Assembly: GCF_003428645.1 (NCBI RefSeq)
Contig: NZ_QVQH01000015.1
Span: 1-64,000 of the forward strand
Source: Geodermatophilus marinus
GTDB lineage: Bacteria; Actinomycetota; Actinomycetes; Mycobacteriales; Geodermatophilaceae
Direction: 5' to 3'
DNA length: 64,000 bases
The notes under the pieces: model-generated
Database searches by the model: none
What the model saw: only the letters and a program-made list of their open reading frames with translations
What the model was told of the DNA's origin: nothing
Program-made: the position numbers and the translations under genes
Shown: positions 57,749-64,000 of the stretch, one piece after another
Layout of the letters: every line of letters begins with the position of its first letter
How positions within the stretch are numbered: position 1 is the stretch's first letter

Positions 57749-58936
57749 ATGGCAGTGCCTCCCCTGACCTCCTCCGGTGTCGTCGGCGCGGCGGGCCGGG
57801 TCGCCGAACCCGTCGAGCTGCGCACCGGCGACCTGCGGCTGGCCGGGCGGCCGGTGCCGGTGACCAGCCCGGCCCGCGTCTACGTCTGCGGCATCACGCC
57901 CTACGACGTCACCCACCTCGGGCACGCGGCCACGTTCGTCTGGGCCGACGTGCTCGGGGCGGTGCTGCGCCTGTCCGGCGCCGAGGTGGTCAGCAGCCGC
58001 AACGTCACCGACGTCGACGACGTCCTCACCCGTGCCGCCGACGCGCGGGGCCGGCACTACGACGAGTTCGCGCTGTCCCAGGAGTTCGCCTTCGAGCAGG
58101 ACATGCGGGCGCTCGGCGTCCGCCCGCCGACGCACGCCCCGCGGGCGCGCCACCACATCCCGCACGTCCAGCAGCTGGCCGCGGCCCTGCTGCGCGCCGA
58201 CCGCGCCTACGTCCGCGAGGGGTACGTGCTCTTCCGCGCCGGGGACGTCGCTGCCCGGGCCGGCCTCGACCCCGACCGGGCCCGGCAGCTGTCGGCCGAG
58301 TTCGGCGACACCCCGGACGGCGACCCGGCCGACGCGCTGCGGGAGGACCCGTCCGACGTGCCGGTGTGGCGGCCGTCGGGCGAGCGCGACCCCGCCTGGC
58401 CGAGCCCCTGGGGCTGGGGCCGGCCCGGCTGGCACGCCGAGTGCGCAGCGATGGCCACCGCCACGCTCGGCCACGGCGTCGACGTCCTCGTCGGCGGGGC
58501 GGACCTCGCCTTCCCCCACCACGCCCACCAGGCGGCCATGGCCGAGGCCGCGGCCGGCATCGCCCCCTTCGCCCGGGCGCAGGTGCACGTCGGTGCCGTG
58601 CACCAGGACGGGGCCAAGATGGCGAAGTCCACGGGCAACCTCACCCTCGTCTCCGACCTGCTGGGGCGGGCGACCGGCCCGGTGCTGCGGCTGCTGGTGC
58701 TCGACCGCCCGTGGGGCCGCCCCTGGGAGTTCCGCCCCGGGCTGCTGGGGGAGGCGCAGGCCAGGCTGGACGCGCTGTTCTCCGCGGCGGGCCGGCCGTC
58801 CTCCTCCCCGGCCGCCGCGCGGGCCGTCACCGACCGGTTGCTGGACGACCTCGACGTCCCGGGCGCCCTCGACGTGGCCGTGGCCGAGGGCGGTGACGCC
58901 GCCCGGCTGCTGGTCCGGGTGCTGGCGCTGGGCTGA
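57749..58936 (+). CDS. MshC/cysteinyl-tRNA-synthetase-like cysteine ligase
   Basis: This 395-residue class I synthetase-fold protein has Cys47 in YVCGITPYD, HIGH motif HLGH at 56-59, SRNVTDVDD, GWHAECAAMA, FPHHAHQ, and a KMSKS-like loop K290-M-A-K-S294. It lacks the tRNA-anticodon domain of full CysS, as MshC does. MshC joins cysteine to GlcN-inositol in mycothiol synthesis. The changed KMAKS loop and context with a methyltransferase leave room for a different cysteine acceptor. ATG 57740 is an alternative start. Confidence 0.82.
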   Translation: MAVPPLTSSGVVGAAGRVAEPVELRTGDLRLAGRPVPVTSPARVYVCGITPYDVTHLGHAATFVWADVLGAVLRLSGAEVVSSRNVTDVDDVLTRAADARGRHYDEFALSQEFAFEQDMRALGVRPPTHAPRARHHIPHVQQLAAALLRADRAYVREGYVLFRAGDVAARAGLDPDRARQLSAEFGDTPDGDPADALREDPSDVPVWRPSGERDPAWPSPWGWGRPGWHAECAAMATATLGHGVDVLVGGADLAFPHHAHQAAMAEAAAGIAPFARAQVHVGAVHQDGAKMAKSTGNLTLVSDLLGRATGPVLRLLVLDRPWGRPWEFRPGLLGEAQARLDALFSAAGRPSSSPAAARAVTDRLLDDLDVPGALDVAVAEGGDAARLLVRVLALG

Positions 58937-59059
58937 CGCCGCCGGGACCCCGGCCTCGAGCACCCGACCGGGCCCCGGTCCGGGCCCGGGTCGGAGGTCC
59001 CGGCCCGGGCCGGACGTCCGGCCGGGTCCGCCGCGGTCGGTGCAGGCCAGGATGGCGGG

Positions 59060-59698
59060 GTGCCCGGGACCTGCTCGCACCCCGTGTTCGCCCGCGTGTA
59101 CGCCCGGCTGGCCCCGGCGATGGACCGCGCCGGAGCCGCCGGGCACCGCCGCCGGCTGCTGGCCGGCCTCTCCGGCCGGGTGCTCGAGGTCGGGGCCGGC
59201 TCCGGCGCGGACTTCCCGCACTACCCGGCCACGGTGACCGAGGTCGTCGCCGTGGAGCCCGAGCCGCACCTGCGGGAGCTGGCCCGCCGGGCCGCGGCGT
59301 CCGCCCCGGTCCCGGTGACGGTCGTGGCCGGCACCGCCGAGCACCTGCCGGCCGCCGACGGCTCGTTCGACGCGGCCGTCTGCGCCCTGGTCCTCTGCAG
59401 CGTCCCCGACCAGGGCGCGGCGCTCGCCGAGCTGCACCGGGTGCTCCGGCCCGGCGGCCGGCTCGCCTTCTGGGAGCACGTCCGCGCCGGCACGCCGGGC
59501 AGGGCCCGGGTGCAGGACGTCCTCGACCGCACCGTCTGGCCCCGGCTGGCCGGCGGCTGCCACACCGGGCGGGACACCGCGGCCGCGGTGGCCGCGGCCG
59601 GGTTCCGCCTCGCGCCCGTGGAGCGGTTCCGCTGGCCGGACACCCGGCTGCCGGCCCCCACCTCCCCGCACGTGCTGGGCAGCGCGGTGCGAGCGTGA
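59060..59698 (+). CDS. Class I SAM-dependent methyltransferase
   Basis: This is a 212-residue methyltransferase. SAM motif I is VLEVGAGSGADFPHY, the acidic strand end is VVAVEPEPHL, FDAAVCALVLCSV is motif II and VLRPGGRLAFWEHV is motif III. It is most like the UbiE/METTL7-type group that methylates small or lipid substrates. GTG 59060 is used. It overlaps the P-type ATPase gene by four bases. Confidence 0.87.
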   Translation: MPGTCSHPVFARVYARLAPAMDRAGAAGHRRRLLAGLSGRVLEVGAGSGADFPHYPATVTEVVAVEPEPHLRELARRAAASAPVPVTVVAGTAEHLPAADGSFDAAVCALVLCSVPDQGAALAELHRVLRPGGRLAFWEHVRAGTPGRARVQDVLDRTVWPRLAGGCHTGRDTAAAVAAAGFRLAPVERFRWPDTRLPAPTSPHVLGSAVRA

Positions 59699-62170
59699 CC
59701 CTGGTGGAGCTCCCGCCCCGGCCGCCGACGCCGGCGACGGGGCTGGCCGCGACCGCGGTCGCCGAGCGGGTCGCCGCCGGCCGGACGAACGCCACCACGG
59801 TGCGGACCAGCCGGACGGTCGGCCAGATCGTCCGGGCCAACGTGTTCACCTTCTTCAACGGCCTGCTCGCGGTGCTCTTCGTGCTGGTGCAGCTCACCGG
59901 CCGCTGGCAGAACGGGCTCTTCGGCGGGGTGGTGGTCGCCAACGCGGTGATCGGCATCGTGCAGGAGCTGCGGGCCAAGCGGACCCTCGACCGGCTCGCG
60001 GTCCTCAGCGCACCGCGCGCCCGGGTCCTGCGTGAGGGCACCGAGACCGAGCTGCCGGTCGCCGACGTGGTTCTCGACGACCTGCTCCGGCTGGCGACCG
60101 GCGACCAGGTGCCCGCCGACGGGGTGGTCCGGGAGGCGGCCGGGCTGGCGGTGGACGAGTCGCTGCTCACCGGGGAGTCCGAGCCGGTGGCGAAGGCGCC
60201 GGGGGACCCGGTCTGGTCGGGCTCGTTCGTCGTCGCCGGCCGGGGCCTGGTCCAGGCCACCGCCGTGGGCGACGACGCCTACGCCGCCCGGCTGGCGACC
60301 GAGGCCCGCCGCTTCAGCCGGACCTGGTCGGAGCTGGTGGCCGGGACCGACCGGCTGCTGCGCTGGATCGCCGTCGGGCTGCTCGTCGTGGGCCCGCTGG
60401 TGCTGTGGAGCCAGTTCCGCAGCCCCGACAACGACGGCTGGCGGGACGCCGTCACCGGCACGGTCGGCGCGCTGGTCGGCATGGTCCCCGAGGGCCTGGT
60501 GCTGCTCACCACGCTGGCCTTCCTGCTCGCCACGGTGACCCTCGCCCGCAGGCAGACGCTGGTGCAGGAGCTGTCCGCCGTCGAGGCGCTGGCCCGCGTC
60601 GACGTCGTGTGCCTGGACAAGACCGGCACGCTGACCCACGGCGACGTCCGCGTCGACCGCCTGGTCCCGCTGCGCGAGGGGGGCGACGGCGAGGTGGCCG
60701 CGGCGCTGGGCGGCCTCGCCGCCGCCGACCCCGCCAACGCGACCGCCGCCGCCCTCGCGGCCGCCTTCCCCGCGCCGGCCGGCCCGCCGCCGGTGTCCGT
60801 CGTGCCGTTCTCGTCGGCGCGCAAGTGGTCGGCGGTCACCACCCCGGGCGGGACGTGGGTGCTCGGCGCCCCCGAGGTGGTGCTGCCGGCACGCACGGGT
60901 CCGGAGGAGGCGTCGGCGCGGGCGCGCGCCGACGCGCTGGCCGCCGAGGGGCGGCGGGTGCTGCTGCTCGCCGCGGCCGGCGGGCCCGCGGGGGAGGACG
61001 GCGGTGAACCGGCACTCCCCGGCGGCCTGCGCCCCGCGGCGCTCGTGGTCCTCGCCGAGCGGCTGCGCGAGGACGCCGCCGACGTGCTGCGCTACTTCAC
61101 CGAGCAGGGTGTGGCGCTCAGGGTGCTCTCGGGCGACAACCCCCGCACGGGGGGCGGTCGCCGCGGCCGTCGGCGTGCCGGGGGTGACCGGGGCCGCGGA
61201 CGCCGTCGACGCGCGCACCCTGCCCGAGGACCCCGACGCGCTCGGCGAGCTGCTGGAGTCGGTCGGCGTGGTGGGCCGGGTGACCCCGCACCAGAAACGG
61301 GCCGTGGTCCAGGCGCTGCAGCGCCGGGGGCACGTGGTGGCGATGACCGGGGACGGGGTCAACGACGCGCTCGCGCTCAAGGACGCCGACATCGGGGTGG
61401 CCATGGGCAACGGCTCGCCGGCCACCCGTGCGGTGGCCCAGCTGGTGCTGCTCGACGGCCGGTTCGCGCACCTGCCGGTCGCCGTCGCCGAGGGCCGCCG
61501 GGTGATCGCCAACATCGAGCGGGCGGCCAACCTCTTCCTGGTCAAGAACGTCTACTCGCTGGTGCTCGCCCTGATCACCGTGGCCACCGCGGTGGCCTAC
61601 CCGCTGGCCCCGGTGCAGCTGACTCTCATCTCGGCGGTGACCATCGGCATCCCCGGCTTCGTCCTGGCGCTGGCGCCGAACCGGCGGCGGTACGTGCCCG
61701 GCTTCCTGCCCCGGGTCCTGTGGTTCTCGCTCCCGACGGGGGCGATCACCGGGGCCGTCGCCTACGCCGGCTACGCCGCCGCGCGGTGGCTGGAGCCCGG
61801 CACGGGGGTGGCCGGCGCGCGGACGGCGGCGACCGTGGCGGTCCTCGTGGTGGCGCTCTGGACGGTGGTCGTGCTGTCGCGGCCGCTGACGGCGTGGAAG
61901 GTGGCGCTGGTCGCCGCCCTGGCCGGCATCGCCGGGCTCGCGGTGGGCGTGCCGCTGGTGGCCGAGGACGTGCTGCTGCTGGTGGTCACCCCGGTGCTGG
62001 TGCTGCTCGGGCTGGTCGCCGGCGCCGCAGGGACGGTCCTCGTCGAGGTCGTCTGGCGGGCGACCAGGGACGTCCGGGCCGCCGCGGGGACCAGGCCGCG
62101 CGGGTCCGCTCGTCCGCCGGCGCGCCGGGCACCGGTTGCCGGGGTGCCGGGTCCCCACCGGGCCCGGTGA
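59695..62170 (+). pseudogene. CtpE-like cation-transporting P-type ATPase, interrupted by a one-base frameshift
   Basis: This would be an ATPase of about 824 residues. The first part (from GTG 59695) has early membrane helices, the TGES motif in LLTGESEPV, PEGL in helix 4 and DKTGTLT with phospho-acceptor Asp308. At the six-G run 61149-61154 the frame breaks after LSGDNPRT and continues in the +1 frame with VTPHQKRAVVQ, MTGDGVNDALALKDADIG and four to six C-terminal helices. Removing one G restores a seamless family sequence. Both halves are intact, so a sequencing error, a recent mutation or programmed slippage are all possible. CtpE relatives move Ca2+. Confidence 0.88.
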
Positions 62171-62188
62171 CGGCCGTCCCTGGGCGCG

Positions 62189-62226
62189 CCGGTACCGCGG
62201 ACGGGCAGGCCCCTCCGCGGTACCGG
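62189..62226. terminator. Bidirectional hairpin terminator
   Basis: A 13-bp perfect stem (CCGGTACCGCGGA paired with TCCGCGGTACCGG) and a 12-base loop lie between the convergent ATPase and HNH genes. No U-tract is present. Confidence 0.8.
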
Positions 62227-62236
62227 GTCGGTCGGG

Positions 62237-63934
62237 TCAGAAGGGTGGGGGGTCGTCGGCGGGGTCGGCCGGCGGCGCGGGCGCACCGGCGAGCAGGCGG
62301 GAACCGGTGACCGGCAGCATCGGCGGACGGCCGCCGGGCGGTCCTCTGCGTGGGTCGGGCCCCGGCGGTGCGGGCGGCCCCGGTGCTCCCGTGCCGCCGG
62401 GTGGGCGACCTCGCGCCTCGTGCTGGACGGGTGGCCGGCTGGTCCGGGTCACTCCGCTGGGGGCTTCCACGGTCAGGACGCCGTCGGGGCCCATCCGGAC
62501 GAGCCACCCGGGCGCGTGCGTCTTGAGCCGGTGATGCCGTCGGCACAGGCAGCACAGGTTCGCGCAATCCGTCTCGCCGCCGCAGGCGTGCGGTACGACG
62601 TGGTCCAGATCCGCCCACCCGGCCCGGTTGCCGCAACCGGGGTGGCGGCAGGTGCGGTCGCGGGTCCGGACGAACAGCCGCTGGGCGTCGGTCGGCCGGT
62701 AGGCGTCGGTGGGCGCGGGCCGGTCCAGCACCGGGCAGCCGCAGTCCCCGCCGGGATGGGCGGGGCAACCGCGGCGGGCCAGCCGTTCGAGCTGCCGACG
62801 GTCGACCACCGCGCGCAGCGTGCCGTCCGGATCGGTCAGCGCGATGGACAGGCTGCCGCCGGGCGGGGCCTGCAGACCACCGGGGCACAGCGAGTCGAGC
62901 TGGGTGAGCAGCTCGCGCAGGTGGCCGGCGGTGATCGGCTCCCCGTTCACGCTCCCGGTGGGGGCGGGGGCCGAGCCGGGTGGGCGGAACGCCGCCGGGG
63001 GCGAGCCGCCGTCGGCGAGGAACCGGGCGGGGGTCAGCGCATCGAGCGGCGCGACGACCTCGAGGTGGGCGGTGACCGTCTCGCCGTCGACCGCCCAGGG
63101 CCGCAGGACCAGGTCGGTCAGCGCCGCCACACGCAGCACGCCGAGCGGGCGCGGGTCCCCGGCGGCCTTGGCCGCGCGGGCGTGCGCATCGGCGACGCCC
63201 CGGCACGCCACCGCCAGGGGGTGCGACATCCGCGCCACCAGCTCGCTCATGCCGTCGCCGAGCGGTTTGACCGTCACGTCCGCCGCGGCCTCCGCATCCC
63301 GGCGGCGCCGTTCGCCGGCGTCGGCGTCCCGGGCGAGCAGCTCCCGGATCACCAAGGCTCGCAGCGCGGACACCGACAGCTCGCCGGCGATGGGCAAGAC
63401 CGCGGCCTCCACCGCTTCGATCACCCGGGGATCGGTGCCGCGCGCCTTCCAGCCGAGCTCCCGGGCGATGGCGCGGGCCCGGGGCCAGTCCAGCCGCCCG
63501 TCGGCCAGGGCGGCGCGGGTCGCGGGCAGTTTCTCGACCAGGGTGAGCGCGTCGTCGGCGGTCACCGAGGCCTGGGTGCGGCTGCAGTTCAGGACCAAGG
63601 CCAGTTCGTCGGCGAAGAACTCGCTGGCGCCGTCCGGGGTGCCGGGGCCGGGCAGGTCGTGCACGGGAGCCCCCGGCTGCTCCGGCCGCCGGTCGGCGGA
63701 ATCGGGCCGGTCGGCCGCCAGCCCGGCGATCAGCTCTGCCTCGTAGGCGGCGAGCCGGGCCTTCAACTGCTGCACCCGGCCCAGCTCGAAGGCCTTCTCG
63801 CCGGCCGACCGTGCCTCCACCGGTAGCACCTCCGACAGGCGCGCAGCACGCTCGCCCGGCGGAGACTCCTGGGCGGCAGCCCCGGCCAGGTCGGCCACGG
63901 CCAGACCGACCCCGAACGCGCCACCGGTGAACAC
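62237..63934 (-). CDS. DUF222 / 13E12-type HNH endonuclease family protein
   Basis: This is a 565-residue protein. The DUF222 domain (about 25-380) contains SEFFADELALVLNCSRTQAS and RLDWPRARAIARELGWKA. The C-terminal HNH nuclease shows RTRDRTCRHPGCGNRAGW, DLDHVVPHACGGETDCANL and CRRHHRLKTHAPGW with a complete Cys/His set. A proline/glycine-rich tail of about 50 residues follows. It is the close paralogue of the truncated gene at 1-920 in the same orientation. GTG 63934 lies six bases after a -10-like hexamer, which supports a leaderless start. Confidence 0.92.
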   Translation of the reverse strand: MFTGGAFGVGLAVADLAGAAAQESPPGERAARLSEVLPVEARSAGEKAFELGRVQQLKARLAAYEAELIAGLAADRPDSADRRPEQPGAPVHDLPGPGTPDGASEFFADELALVLNCSRTQASVTADDALTLVEKLPATRAALADGRLDWPRARAIARELGWKARGTDPRVIEAVEAAVLPIAGELSVSALRALVIRELLARDADAGERRRRDAEAAADVTVKPLGDGMSELVARMSHPLAVACRGVADAHARAAKAAGDPRPLGVLRVAALTDLVLRPWAVDGETVTAHLEVVAPLDALTPARFLADGGSPPAAFRPPGSAPAPTGSVNGEPITAGHLRELLTQLDSLCPGGLQAPPGGSLSIALTDPDGTLRAVVDRRQLERLARRGCPAHPGGDCGCPVLDRPAPTDAYRPTDAQRLFVRTRDRTCRHPGCGNRAGWADLDHVVPHACGGETDCANLCCLCRRHHRLKTHAPGWLVRMGPDGVLTVEAPSGVTRTSRPPVQHEARGRPPGGTGAPGPPAPPGPDPRRGPPGGRPPMLPVTGSRLLAGAPAPPADPADDPPPF

Positions 63935-63940
63935 GACCCG

Positions 63941-63962
63941 AAGCTATCCGGCAGGTACGACA
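63941..63962 (-). promoter_or_regulatory. Putative DNA-damage-type promoter (RecA-NDp-like), leaderless
   Basis: On the minus strand the element reads TGTCGTAC, eight bases, then TAGCTT, with six bases to GTG 63934. It is the twin of the element at 927-948. A further shared block (CTGACCAG on the plus strand, 63973-63980 and 960-967) lies upstream of both. Confidence 0.5.
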
Positions 63963-64000
63963 CTTCCGGGCGCTGACCAGGGACGACGAGCGACGGTGCG

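Noticed and set aside
61004-62170. Second half of the P-type ATPase as an independent gene
   Set aside because: It has no ribosome site of its own and begins mid-domain; the motif order continues directly from the first half across the G run.
1-64000. tRNA, rRNA, CRISPR, insertion sequence or prophage
   Set aside because: Intergenic gaps were read and are short; no cloverleaf, rRNA segment, regular repeat-spacer array, transposase or phage gene was seen.

Overview
The window is very GC-rich DNA from an actinobacterium. Many GTG starts, 4-nt GTGA stop/start overlaps, strong GGAGG ribosome sites, a LytR-CpsA-Psr protein, a mycothiol-ligase-like protein and three DUF222/HNH (13E12-type) genes all point to an aerobic soil lineage such as Geodermatophilaceae. 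The genus cannot be fixed from the sequence alone. No rRNA, tRNA, CRISPR array or insertion sequence was found, and genes are packed so tightly that no gap exceeds about 275 bases.

Region 1 (1-30 kb) is an aromatic-acid catabolic island. It holds pobA, an IclR regulator and the operon pcaHGBDC, which carry 4-hydroxybenzoate through protocatechuate to 3-oxoadipate. A second flavoprotein hydroxylase and a CynX-type exporter/importer with its IclR regulator follow. A NitT/TauT-type ABC transporter (binding protein, two permeases, ATPase) comes next, facing a second binding protein with its own IclR and the 5-oxoprolinase genes pxpABC. After a membrane protein and an LCP protein there is an amidohydrolase/MarR pair, a third orphan binding protein, another CynX-type carrier, and vanA-orf-vanB-iclR-adh for vanillate demethylation. 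Several clear inverted repeats in front of these genes look like operators for the local regulators.

Region 2 (30-44.5 kb) holds general physiology genes. They include a CPA1 antiporter, a DUF421 protein, a response regulator/kinase/GerMN-lipoprotein operon, three or more alpha/beta hydrolases, pyrophosphatase, an erythromycin-esterase-like protein, a TIGR02587/TIGR02588 membrane pair, and a GFO/IDH/MocA dehydrogenase coupled to a medium-chain dehydrogenase.

Region 3 (44.5-53 kb) contains a histidine-rich pentapeptide-repeat membrane protein, a DUF222/HNH gene, and four glycosyltransferases likely acting on a surface glycan. Three unrelated 15-bp-period repeats lie here within 5 kb.

Region 4 (53-64 kb) contains an aldehyde dehydrogenase and quinone-oxidoreductase pair, pyridoxal kinase, an RDD protein, a MshC/CysS-like ligase, a methyltransferase, a P-type ATPase split by a one-base frameshift, and a third DUF222/HNH gene.

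The most unusual signal is shared by all three DUF222/HNH genes. Each has a promoter-like element ending six bases before the start codon, which predicts leaderless mRNA. Two of these resemble the RecA-NDp/PafBC damage promoter and one overlaps a LexA-type box. This suggests that the HNH proteins form a DNA-damage-induced set.
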